Source: Kitasatospora aureofaciens (GTDB taxonomy: Bacteria > Actinomycetota > Actinomycetes > Streptomycetales > Streptomycetaceae). From it: a DNA stretch of 64,000 bases. The notes below the pieces were generated by a model. The model was not told where the DNA came from and made no database searches. It saw nothing but the letters and a program-made list of their open reading frames with translations. The DNA is taken from positions 1 through 64,000 of the forward strand of contig NZ_JAHTKP010000010.1 in assembly GCF_019192735.1 (NCBI RefSeq), read 5' to 3'. Positions 31,741 to 39,220 of this stretch are shown here, piece after piece. The position numbers and the translations under genes are program-made. The first letter of the stretch is position 1; each line of letters opens with the position of its first letter.

Positions 31741-33366
31741 ATGCCCGCCACCCCCGAGAACCCATCCCCCGAGAACACCCCCAAAACCCCCACCCCCGAC
31801 AGCACCACCCCGGTCACCCCCGTCCGCCCGCTCTTCGACCGCCGCGACCTGCTCCGCACCGGCCTCGCCACCACCGCCGCAACCGCCTTGGGCCTCGCGG
31901 CCGCAGACACCACAGCAGCAGCCGAGCCCACCCCCGACCAGACCCTCACCCTCACCGGCCACCTCTCCACCGGCGCCCCCGACTTCGTCTACCTCCCCGT
32001 CGAAGTCCCGGACGGTGTACGGGAGATCGCCGTCTCCTACACGTACGACAAGCCGCCCGTCCCGCCCGGCACCCCGGGCAACTCCTGCGACATCGGCATC
32101 TTCGACGAGCGCGGCACCGACCTCGGCGGCCCCGGCTTCCGCGGCTGGTCCGGCGGCTTCCGCACCGAGTTCCGCATCGCCCGCGACTCCGCGACCCCCG
32201 GCTACCTCCCCGGCCCGGTCAACCAAGGCACCTGGCACGTCGTCCTGGGCCCGTACCAGGTCGCGCCGCAGGGCCTCGACTACCACGTCCAGGTCACCCT
32301 CCGCTTCGGCCCGCCCGGGCCGGAGTTCACCCCGGACTACCCGCCCGAGCAGGCCCGCGGCCGCGGCCGGGCCTGGTACCGCGGCGACTGCCACCTCCAC
32401 ACCGTGCACTCCGACGGCCGGCGGCTGCCCGAAGAGGTCGCAGCCGGTGCCCGGGCGGCCGGCCTGGACTTCATCGTCTCCACCGATCACAACACCAGTT
32501 CCTCGCACGCCGTCTGGGGCCCACTGGCCGGCCCCGACCTCCTGATCGTCCCGGGCGAGGAGATCACCACCCGCAACGGCCACTGGCTGGCCCTCGGCCT
32601 CCGGCCGGGCGAGTTCGTCGACTGGCGCTACCGCTCCCGCGACGAGTCCTACCCGCGCTTCGTCCGCCAGGTGCACCGCTCCGGCGGCCTGGTGGTGCCC
32701 GCACACCCGTACTGCCCGTACGTCGCGTGCCAGTGGAAGTTCGGCTACGAGCAGGCGGACGCGGTGGAGGTGTGGAACGGGCCCTGGACGTACGACGACG
32801 AGTCGGCCGTGGACACCTGGGACGCGCAGCTCGCGGTCGCCGTCCGGGACGGCCGGTCGTGGCTGCCCGCCATGGGCAACAGCGACGCGCACAGCGTCCC
32901 GCAGGTGATCGGCTCCCCGCACAACGTGGTGCTGGCCGACGACCTCACCCGGGACGCGGTCCTCGACGGGATGCGCGCCGGGCGCAGCTGGCTCGCCGAG
33001 TCCGCCGCCGTCCAGCTGGACCTCACCGTGACCGGGCACGGGCGCCAGGCCGGGATCGGCGAGGAGCTGACCGTCCCGGCTGACGCCCCGCTCGACGTCC
33101 GGCTCGACGTCGCCGGCGTTCCCGGCGGCACGGTCCGCCTCCTCACCGACGAGGGCCAGATGCACCAGGAGTCGCTGCCCGCGGGCGGCGCGGGCACGGT
33201 GGTCTGGCGGACGACGGCCTCGCTCGCCGCGTACGTCCGGGCCGAGGTGCGCCGCCCGAGGGCGGACGGGTCGCCCGGAAAGGGCAATTCGATGGGCGAG
33301 GACCTGCCCTGGGGCCCGATGGCGGCCCTGACCAATCCGATCATCATCCGTGCGGAGGACCGCTAG
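31741..33366 (+). CDS. Exported PHP-domain metallohydrolase (CehA/McbA family)
   Basis: 541 residues. ATG 31741 has GGAGG 6 bases upstream. After a 30-residue Pro/Thr-rich segment comes a Tat signal 'DRRDLLRTGLATTAATALGL'. A beta domain follows (60-210), then the PHP metal site: 'CHLHTVHSDGRRLPEE' (about 220), 'FIVSTDHNTSSSHAV', 'LIVPGEEITTRNGHW', 'LVVPAHPYCPYV' and 'LPAMGNSDAHSVPQ'. This fits the CehA/McbA family of phosphoesterase/hydrolase-like enzymes. Substrate unknown; phosphoesters or carbamates are family possibilities. It acts outside the membrane. Confidence 0.82.
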   Translation: MPATPENPSPENTPKTPTPDSTTPVTPVRPLFDRRDLLRTGLATTAATALGLAAADTTAAAEPTPDQTLTLTGHLSTGAPDFVYLPVEVPDGVREIAVSYTYDKPPVPPGTPGNSCDIGIFDERGTDLGGPGFRGWSGGFRTEFRIARDSATPGYLPGPVNQGTWHVVLGPYQVAPQGLDYHVQVTLRFGPPGPEFTPDYPPEQARGRGRAWYRGDCHLHTVHSDGRRLPEEVAAGARAAGLDFIVSTDHNTSSSHAVWGPLAGPDLLIVPGEEITTRNGHWLALGLRPGEFVDWRYRSRDESYPRFVRQVHRSGGLVVPAHPYCPYVACQWKFGYEQADAVEVWNGPWTYDDESAVDTWDAQLAVAVRDGRSWLPAMGNSDAHSVPQVIGSPHNVVLADDLTRDAVLDGMRAGRSWLAESAAVQLDLTVTGHGRQAGIGEELTVPADAPLDVRLDVAGVPGGTVRLLTDEGQMHQESLPAGGAGTVVWRTTASLAAYVRAEVRRPRADGSPGKGNSMGEDLPWGPMAALTNPIIIRAEDR

Positions 33367-33482
33367 CCGCTTGCCCAATCGACCGCCCAGCCACCCGCCG
33401 AAGCAGGTCCGTGACCAGGCGGGGGACGACTCGGGGCACCCGTGTGGACTAGGTTGATCCCCGAAAGCATCAGTCGTAGGGA

Positions 33483-33542
33483 CGAGGCGGTCGGCTGTCC
33501 GCATCCGGGTCCGACCGGCCCTTTCGTACTCCGACCGCCTCG
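33483..33542 (+). promoter_or_regulatory. Alternative hairpins in the leader of the P-loop gene
   Basis: CGAGGCGGTCGG (33483-33494) pairs fully with 33531-33542. The inner CGGTCGG (33488-33494) can instead pair with CCGACCG at 33511-33517. The two folds exclude each other and end 45 bases before the start codon at 33588. Such a layout can work as an attenuator or RNA switch; no known riboswitch is recognised. Confidence 0.45.
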
Positions 33543-33587
33543 CCCCGGCTACCCGTCCGTCCCCGGCCCGCGAAGGGATCAGCAGCT

Positions 33588-34046
33588 GTGAACCGTACGA
33601 CCGTAGGTGGGCCGGAGCTCGGGGGCGGCCGGGGCGCCGGCGGCGTCGTGGTCCTCGTCGACCCCTCCGGGGCCGGGCAGAGCCCGGTCGCGGCGCTGCT
33701 CGCGGAGGGGCTGCACCCGAGCGTCCACCTGCGGGCCGACGACTTCCTGCGGGTCATCCGCCGCGGCCAGCTCCCGCCGCACCTCCCCGAGGCCGACCGC
33801 CAGAACACCACCGCCCTCGCCGCCGCGGCGCAGGCCGCCTTCGCGTACGCCACCGGCGGCTACCAGGTCGTCGTCGAGTGCTCGACCGCCCCGCCCGCCC
33901 TCGACACCTTCCGCCGCGAGAGCCGCACCACCGGCGCCGCCCTCCACTACGTCGTCCTCGACCCCGCCGACCCCCACACCCCCGAAACCGCCACCAGAAC
34001 CATCCTCACCGCCCTCACCGAGGGCACCCACCTGCTCGGCTGGTAG
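33588..34046 (+). CDS. P-loop kinase / zeta-toxin-like protein with degenerate Walker A
   Basis: 152 residues from GTG 33588 (GAAGGGA 9 bases before). The fold opening 'GVVVLVDPSGAGQSPVAALL' aligns with the kinase pattern GPSGAGKST, but the Gly, Lys and Thr positions are Asp, Gln and Pro. 'HLRADDFLRVIRRGQLPP' looks like the substrate segment, and 'GYQVVVECSTAPPALDTF' like Walker B. Families of this type (zeta toxins, gluconate/chloramphenicol kinases) are 170-200 residues, so the C-terminal lid is short as well. The protein is probably inactive as an NTP kinase or binds ligand only. Confidence 0.65.
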   Translation: MNRTTVGGPELGGGRGAGGVVVLVDPSGAGQSPVAALLAEGLHPSVHLRADDFLRVIRRGQLPPHLPEADRQNTTALAAAAQAAFAYATGGYQVVVECSTAPPALDTFRRESRTTGAALHYVVLDPADPHTPETATRTILTALTEGTHLLGW

Positions 34047-34062
34047 CCCCCCACGCCAAGAC

Positions 34063-34090
34063 GCCCCGACCGCGGCATCGCGGTCGGGGC
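34063..34090. terminator. Bidirectional terminator
   Basis: Perfect 12-bp stem GCCCCGACCGCG (34063-34074), loop GCAT, complement 34079-34090, between the convergent P-loop and ene-reductase genes. Confidence 0.85.
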
Positions 34091-34106
34091 CTCGGGTCAC
34101 TCAGGC

Positions 34107-35243
34107 TCAGCTCAGCGTGCCCAGCGCCGCCGGGTCGTACGGCTTCAGCTCGTCGAGGCGGCCGGCCAGGACCTTGGCGGCCCAGTCCGGGTCCTGGAGC
34201 AGGGCGCGGCCGACCGCGACCATGTCGAACTCGTCGCGCTCCAGGCGGTCGAGGAGGTTGTCGATGCCCTGGACGGCGGAGCCCTCGCCCATGAAGGCGC
34301 GGATGAAGTCGCCGTCGAGGCCGACCGAGCCGACGGTGATGGCGGGCTTGCCGGTGAGCTTCCTGGTCCAGCCGGCCAGGTTGAGGTCGGCGCCGTCGAA
34401 CTCGGGCACCCAGTAGCGGCGGGTGGAGGCGTGGAAGGCGTCGACGCCCGCGTCGGCGAGCGGGGTCAGGATCGCGGCCAGCTCGTCGGGGGTCTCGGCG
34501 AGGCGGGCGTCGTAGGCCTCCGACTTCCACTGCGAGTAGCGGAAGATCACGGGGAAGTCGGGCGACACGGCGTCGCGGACGGCGGCCACGATCTCGGCCG
34601 CGAACTTCGTCCGGGCCACCGGGTCGCCGCCGTAGGCGTCGGTGCGCCGGTTGGTCCGCTCCCAGAGGAACTGGTCGAGGAGGTAGCCGTGGGCGCCGTG
34701 CAGTTCGACGCCGTCGAAGCCGATGCGCTCGGCGGCCGCGGCGGCTTCGGCGAAGGCGCCGATCACGTCGTCCAGGTCGCCCCGGGTCATCGCCCGGCCG
34801 GTGCCTTCGGTGCCGTCCAGGCGGATGCCGGAGGGGCCGACGGCGGGGGCGTCGGCGTAGGGCGGGTCGCCCTGCTTGCGCACCATGCCGATGTGCCACA
34901 GCTGCGGCACGATCGCGCCGCCCGCCGCGTGCACGGCCTCGGCGACCCGGGCCCACCCGGCCAGCTGCTCCTCGCCGTGGAACCGCGGGATGTCGTCGCT
35001 CTGGCCGGCCGACTCGTGGCCGACGTACGTCCCCTCGGTGACGATCAGGCCGACACCGGCGGCGGCACGACGGGCGTAGTACGACTGCACGTCCTCGCCC
35101 GGGACGCCGCCCGGGGAGAACTTGCGCGTCATCGGCGCCATCGCGATGCGGTTGGGGACGGTGAGGCCGTTGAGGGCGACGGGCCGGGACAGGATCTCGG
35201 CCGCGCGGGAGGCGGCGGACTCAGCGGACGCGGTGACGGTCAT
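34107..35243 (-). CDS. Old yellow enzyme family NADH:flavin oxidoreductase
   Basis: 378 residues, full length for a single-domain OYE. FMN-binding TIM barrel: 'PNRIAMAPMTRKFSPGGVP', 'GVGLIVTEGTYVG', 'HAAGGAIVPQLWHIGM', and active-site 'FDGVELHGAHGYLLDQFL' with the His pair that holds the substrate carbonyl and the following 'RTNRRTDAYGG' loop. It reduces activated C=C bonds or similar electrophiles with NAD(P)H. ATG 35243. The 154 bases upstream contain a TTGACA (minus strand, 35305-35300) that may be its -35 box. A second OYE lies at 46820. Confidence 0.9.
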   Translation of the reverse strand: MTVTASAESAASRAAEILSRPVALNGLTVPNRIAMAPMTRKFSPGGVPGEDVQSYYARRAAAGVGLIVTEGTYVGHESAGQSDDIPRFHGEEQLAGWARVAEAVHAAGGAIVPQLWHIGMVRKQGDPPYADAPAVGPSGIRLDGTEGTGRAMTRGDLDDVIGAFAEAAAAAERIGFDGVELHGAHGYLLDQFLWERTNRRTDAYGGDPVARTKFAAEIVAAVRDAVSPDFPVIFRYSQWKSEAYDARLAETPDELAAILTPLADAGVDAFHASTRRYWVPEFDGADLNLAGWTRKLTGKPAITVGSVGLDGDFIRAFMGEGSAVQGIDNLLDRLERDEFDMVAVGRALLQDPDWAAKVLAGRLDELKPYDPAALGTLS

Positions 35244-35397
35244 GGATGTTCCTCATGGGTGCCGACGATGTTCATGCACAGGGACGAAACGTGTGCCCCT
35301 GTCAACCACGTGAGCGGCCCCTGCATTTCACCCGCCTCGCGCGCCACGGTGTGATCCCGGCCACTACTCGCCGACGATCACGCCAACGCCCCGCCCG

Positions 35398-35907
35398 CTA
35401 CGCCCCGACCGTGCCGTCGATGGCCTCGCGCAGGAAGTCGGCGTGCCCGTTGTGGCGGGCGTACTCGTGGATGAGGTGGAGCATCACCAGGCGCAGCGAG
35501 ACGTCGGCCTGCCACCGCGCCTGGTACCCGGTCACGTCGAGCGAGGTGGCTTCCCGCTCGATGCGGCGGGCGTGTTCGACCTCGGCCTGCCAGGCGGTGA
35601 AGGCCTCGGCGCGGGTGGAGCCGGCGGGGTCGTACGCGGCCTGGTAGTCGCCCTCCTCGGACCAGACGAACGGGATGTCCTCGCCGTTGATGACGCGCCG
35701 GAACCAGGCGCGCTCGACCTCGGCCATGTGCCGCACCAGCCCGAGCAGGCTCAGGGTGGAGGGCGGACTGGAGCGCAGGCGCAGCTGTTCGTCGGTCAGG
35801 CCTTCGCACTTCATGGCGAGGGTGGCACGGTGGAAGTCCAGGAAGCCGCGCAGCATCTCGCGTTCGCCGCCGGTCAACGGCGGGGCGGGGCGTTCGTCGG
35901 TGTTCAT
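35398..35907 (-). CDS. DinB-family protein (DUF664)
   Basis: 169 residues, four-helix DinB fold. The metal-binding His positions are in 'LLGLVRHMAEVERAWFRR' (about 60-77) and 'LIHEYARHNGHADFLREAI' (near 150), the usual HxxxH-type pattern. Actinobacterial members include mycothiol-dependent enzymes; the thiol partner here is not known. ATG 35907 has GAAGGAG 5 bases upstream. A 14-bp triplicate repeat lies immediately before the gene. Confidence 0.85.
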   Translation of the reverse strand: MNTDERPAPPLTGGEREMLRGFLDFHRATLAMKCEGLTDEQLRLRSSPPSTLSLLGLVRHMAEVERAWFRRVINGEDIPFVWSEEGDYQAAYDPAGSTRAEAFTAWQAEVEHARRIEREATSLDVTGYQARWQADVSLRLVMLHLIHEYARHNGHADFLREAIDGTVGA

Positions 35908-35915
35908 GTCGCTCC

Positions 35916-35957
35916 TTCTCCGGGGCACGTTCTCCGGGGCACGTTCTCCGGGACACG
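35916..35957. repeat. 14-bp tandem triplicate upstream of DinB gene
   Basis: TTCTCCGGGGCACG at 35916-35929 and 35930-35943, and one variant (GGGACACG) at 35944-35957. It lies 8 bases upstream of the DinB start and overlaps its ribosome-binding region, so copy number could affect translation. Confidence 0.75.
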
Positions 35958-36154
35958 TCCGAGCCCCCGAGCACCTCTCCATATGATCACCGCGGACTGT
36001 AGCGGACCGCCGTCCCACCGGACACTGCATTTCCCCGACGCCACACCGTAATCACGCGACTCCACCGCGTTCGCGGCCGATCCGGTTTGGGTACGTACAG
36101 CGGCGCGCCCGGCAGGCGGCGCGCCCGAGGAGACCCACGAAGGCAGGACGACCC

Positions 36155-36967
36155 ATGAACCAGAACCACATCCCACCCACCGTGCACCGGACGTACGGCG
36201 CGGACGACTTGTCCCAGGCGGCCAGCTTCGCGGGCGGCTTCATCAACTTCGGTGACTGGCGCGGGATCGACCTCACCGCGCCGACGCCGGAGGACCGGGT
36301 GCGCAGCCAGGAGCAGCTGTACCGGCGGGTGTTGCGGGAGTTCCCGGAGCCGCGCGAGCAGCTGCGGCTGGCGGAGGTCGGCTGCGGGCGCGGACTGGGC
36401 GCGGCGCTCGCCCTGCGGGAGTTCCGTTTCGCGGCGGTGACGGGCGTGGACATCCACCCGGACCAGATCGAGCGCGCCCGCGCGGTGAACGCCCGGGCAC
36501 TCGCGACGTACCCGGACCGGCTCGCCTACACCCTCGGCGCGGCCGACGAACTTCCCTTCCCCGAAGGCTCGTTGGACGGCATCTACTCGGTGGAGGCGGC
36601 CCAGCACTTCCGCGAGCTGACGAGCTTCGCCGACGAGACGGCCCGGGTCCTGCGCCCCGGCGGGCGGCTGGTGGTGACCACCTTCTTCACCTCCACGGGC
36701 CAGGACGTCGCCGAGCGGCTGAGCATCCTGCTCGGCAGCTTCGCCGACGGGCTCGACGTCGCCCACCCCGTCGACGGCTTCACCGCCGACCTCACGAAGG
36801 TCGGGTTCACCACCGTCGCCGCCGAGTCCATCGGCGCGGACGTCTGGCCGGGCCTGGACCGTTACCTGGAGAATGCCGTCCCGTCCGACCACTGGTCCCG
36901 CAACTTCCTCACCGCCTGGCGCGACGGCCTCCTCGACTACTACGTGGTCACCGCCGAGCGAGCCTGA
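36155..36967 (+). CDS. Class I SAM-dependent methyltransferase
   Basis: 270 residues. Motif I 'LRLAEVGCGRGLGAALAL' (about 72-89) binds SAM, the acidic strand is 'VTGVDIHPDQIERARAVN', and motif II-like 'FPEGSLDGIYSVEAAQHF' and 'RVLRPGGRLVVTTFF' follow. The N-terminal 60 residues ('DLSQAASFAGGFINFGDW') form a cap resembling small-molecule or sterol-type C/O-methyltransferases. Substrate unknown. ATG 36155; a weak GGCAGGA lies upstream. Confidence 0.85.
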   Translation: MNQNHIPPTVHRTYGADDLSQAASFAGGFINFGDWRGIDLTAPTPEDRVRSQEQLYRRVLREFPEPREQLRLAEVGCGRGLGAALALREFRFAAVTGVDIHPDQIERARAVNARALATYPDRLAYTLGAADELPFPEGSLDGIYSVEAAQHFRELTSFADETARVLRPGGRLVVTTFFTSTGQDVAERLSILLGSFADGLDVAHPVDGFTADLTKVGFTTVAAESIGADVWPGLDRYLENAVPSDHWSRNFLTAWRDGLLDYYVVTAERA

Positions 36968-37000
36968 AGCCGTCCACCACCGGCTGCCCGCCCTGTTCGC

Positions 37001-37042
37001 GACGCCCGATCGCCGCCACCAGACGCCCGATCGCCGCCACCA
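37001..37042. repeat. Perfect 21-bp tandem duplication
   Basis: Two identical copies of a 21-bp unit beginning GACGCCCGATCG, at 37001-37021 and 37022-37042, in the short convergent gap between the methyltransferase and DUF5360 genes. No hairpin terminator was found there. Confidence 0.85.
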
Positions 37043-37058
37043 GCAGGACGGGCGAAGC

Positions 37059-37490
37059 TCACCCGCCGGTGGCGGCCATCCACCGCACGAGGTGCACGAT
37101 GCCGGGAATCGGGAAGAGCAGCAGGAACAGGTTCGGCAGCCACCAGCCCACCGAGAAGTCCCCGCGCAGCGCCCAGAACGCCACCGCCTGCAGCCCGGCC
37201 GTGCTGGTCAGCGCGAGCGAGACCAGCATCAGCGGCCGGGCGCCGGTCGCCGCGCCGCAGCGGCTCAGCCGCAGCGCGGTGAGCCCGGTGACGCTCGCCA
37301 GCACGTCCAGCAGGACGAACGAGTAGTTCCAGTCACTCAGGACCGGATTGTCGTAGTCCTTGTACGCGTACTCGGCCGGAATGAGGGCCAGCAGCGTGGC
37401 CGCCCAGTAGACCAGGAAGCCGATGTCGGTGACGACCATCGACGCCTTGGTGAAGCGCAGGACCCGGCTCCGGGCGGGCGTGGCATGCAT
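37059..37490 (-). CDS. DUF5360 family membrane protein
   Basis: 143 residues with four predicted membrane helices: 'ASMVVTDIGFLVYWAATLLA', 'WNYSFVLLDVLASVTGLTAL', 'PLMLVSLALTSTAGLQAVAF', 'WWLPNLFLLLFPIPGIVHLV'. The pattern fits DUF5360 (the YvaD type). In Bacillus subtilis yvaD, yvaE (SMR) and yvaF (TetR) are neighbours, and here the same three families occur in the same order. It may help the SMR pump or sense its substrate (inference). ATG 37490, with AGGAG upstream; 28 bases after the SMR gene. Confidence 0.78.
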   Translation of the reverse strand: MHATPARSRVLRFTKASMVVTDIGFLVYWAATLLALIPAEYAYKDYDNPVLSDWNYSFVLLDVLASVTGLTALRLSRCGAATGARPLMLVSLALTSTAGLQAVAFWALRGDFSVGWWLPNLFLLLFPIPGIVHLVRWMAATGG

Positions 37491-37518
37491 GCTGACTCCT
37501 CTACTGCGGGTCATTCCG

Positions 37519-37851
37519 TCATTCGTGACTCATTCCCCCGCCGAGGTACATCACCGCGACGCCGGCCACGACCAGCACCGCTCCGGCCACCGAGGCCGGC
37601 TTGACCGGTTCGCCGAACGCGACCACCCCGCCCACCAGCGCGCCGACCGTGCCCAGCCCGGACCAGACCGCGTACACCGGGCCCACGTTCAGCGACTTGA
37701 GCGCCTGCGCGAGCAGCACGAACGCGGCGATGTAGCCGATCGCGACCACCACGCTGGGCATCAGCCGGGTGAGGCCGTGCGAGGCGCGCAGCGCCAGGGT
37801 CGCCGTCACCTCGGCGCAGATCGCCGCTCCCACCAGAAGGTATGCCGTCAT
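37519..37851 (-). CDS. Small multidrug resistance (SMR) transporter
   Basis: 110 residues, four membrane helices. 'YLLVGAAICAEVTATLALRA' carries the essential Glu of EmrE-like pumps (E14). 'VGPVYAVWSGLGTVGALVGG' is the SMR signature, and the C-terminal helix is 'VAGAVLVVAGVAVMYLGG'. These pumps exchange protons for cationic drugs or guanidinium. ATG 37851 lies 208 bases downstream of tetR, across a repeat-rich gap. Most likely repressed by that TetR protein. Confidence 0.9.
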   Translation of the reverse strand: MTAYLLVGAAICAEVTATLALRASHGLTRLMPSVVVAIGYIAAFVLLAQALKSLNVGPVYAVWSGLGTVGALVGGVVAFGEPVKPASVAGAVLVVAGVAVMYLGGGMSHE

Positions 37852-37941
37852 GCCGTCCGTCCCCCGTCGTCGTGACTCGGCCGGGCAGGGTGGTCCCGCC
37901 CGGGTCGCGCGGCCGGGCCGACCGCCCTGGCCGACCGGCTT

Positions 37942-38020
37942 CCGTGCTGTCCGTACCACCCGTGCTGTCCGCACCACCCGTACCGTCCGTACTGTCCGTA
38001 CTGTCCGTACCGCCCGTACT
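37942..38020. repeat. Degenerate 9-bp repeats between tetR and SMR genes
   Basis: About eight imperfect copies of the words CCGTACTGT, CCGTACCAC and CCGTGCTGT run through 37942-38020. They take up much of the 208-bp spacer. Repeats this short may vary in copy number by slippage. Confidence 0.65.
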
Positions 38021-38059
38021 GGGTGCGCTCAGGTTTCCGCCTGCCGACGACCGCGCCAA

Positions 38060-38590
38060 CTAGCTCCCGCGCTGCGTGAGTTCGACGAGCAGCGCACGGA
38101 GCCGCAGGTGCAGGTCGTCGTGCGGCGGGGAGAGGTCGAGCAGCCTGGACGTCCACCAGCCGTCGACCGCCATCCGGACGAGCGTGGCGACGGCCGGATC
38201 CAGCCCGTTGTCGACGAGGCGCTTCTGCCAGCCGTCGTACCGGGCGCACAGCACGTCCAGCACCGCCGGTCCGCCGGCGGCGGCGAGCAGCGCGACCGGC
38301 ACCTGGTCGGCGCCGCTGGTGTCCCCGGCGGGCGACTCCGCGGGGATGCTGGCGTCCAGCCAGGCGAGCGCGAACGCGCCGGCCGGCGCGTCCGGGCCGG
38401 GCAGGACGGCCTCGAACCGGTCCGCCAGGCGCTCGACGACCCCCTGGATCAGCGCCCGCTTGCTGGGGAAGTGGTGCAGCAGCCCGCCCTTGCTCACGCC
38501 GGCCTCGACGGCGACGGCGTCCAGGCGCACCGCGTCGACACCTCCTCGCACCAGAAGCCGCTCGACGGCGTCGAGCAGTTGATCACGCAC
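38060..38590 (-). CDS. TetR-family repressor of the SMR module
   Basis: 176 residues from GTG 38590. The HTH is at residues about 8-50: 'DAVERLLVRGGVDAVRLDAV' then 'AVEAGVSKGGLLHHFPSKRA'. The C-terminal ligand and dimer domain is helical ('GWWTSRLLDLSPPHDDLHLR'), as in the TetR_C_6-type drug-pump regulators. A palindrome at 38618-38631, 28 bases before the start codon, is the likely autoregulatory site. Confidence 0.88.
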   Translation of the reverse strand: MRDQLLDAVERLLVRGGVDAVRLDAVAVEAGVSKGGLLHHFPSKRALIQGVVERLADRFEAVLPGPDAPAGAFALAWLDASIPAESPAGDTSGADQVPVALLAAAGGPAVLDVLCARYDGWQKRLVDNGLDPAVATLVRMAVDGWWTSRLLDLSPPHDDLHLRLRALLVELTQRGS

Positions 38591-38617
38591 CGGTGGTTCC
38601 CTCTCTCCGTGTTACAA

Positions 38618-38631
38618 ACCGTCCAGACGGT
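38618..38631. promoter_or_regulatory. TetR operator
   Basis: ACCGTC, CA, GACGGT: a perfect 6-bp inverted repeat with a 2-base centre, flanked by AA and CGG. It lies just upstream of tetR and fits the short palindromes bound by TetR regulators of SMR pumps. Confidence 0.65.
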
Positions 38632-39220
38632 CGGACGCAGCCTAGCAGACCGCCGACTATCCCCCGGAAACACCAACGCGCAAACCCTGGCCGGTTGTTG
38701 ACAGCCTCCATCGCGCATGCTTTCGTTTCCTCGGCCCACGACGGAGAAATGGCGGAAGCTCCATCGGTTCAGCGGCCTCCTGCTTGATGTGCACGATGAT
38801 CGAAATAGCGGCCCGGGAATTCCCCCGGGCCCGGGGGAACGCTCTTCGACATCCACGGGGGATCATTGCGAGACATGCGGATTCGGCGATGTCCGCGCGG
38901 GTCCGACCAGGGTCGGCACGGCCGCGTGCGACCCTCCTCACGCTGACTGGCGAGCAGCCAAGCAGTCTTCCCATGCTGGACGTTGACGCCACGTACCGTC
39001 CTCCTTCGGCCATCTGCCGAGCCCCCGCACCCCTGGGGTGTGCGATGCCCGGGTACGGCGCAACGGCGCGCCGCCCCACCCTTGGCGACACTCCCGCACC
39101 CTCGGCGCTTTCACCCTGCCCGCCCGCGGTCGGGTGTCCATGTCATTTCGTGTTCGGCGCGCCCAGCAATCCCGGCGCCCGAACCCGCCGGGGCACCTCC
39201 TAAAGAAATTCGAGGGAAAT
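38632..39220. other. Long non-coding region upstream of the oxoamine synthase
   Basis: About 590 bases without a credible gene; the short frames lack ribosome sites and coding bias. It holds a 20-bp palindrome (38820-38839), TTGACA at 38698 without a convincing -10 box, and a purine-rich ribosome site GAGGG at 39212. The length is unusual for this compact window and suggests a controlled promoter for the cluster that follows. Confidence 0.6.
38820..38839. promoter_or_regulatory. Perfect 20-bp palindrome upstream of the oxoamine synthase
   Basis: The arm TTCCCCCGGG is followed directly by its complement (38820-38839). A related CCCGGG-AATT half-site begins at 38812. It could be an operator or, if transcribed, a tight hairpin. 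Located 381 bases before the start codon at 39221. Confidence 0.5.

Noticed and set aside
33588-34046. Zeta-type toxin of a toxin-antitoxin pair
   Set aside because: No antitoxin gene lies next to it and the Walker A lysine is missing, so active toxin function is unlikely.
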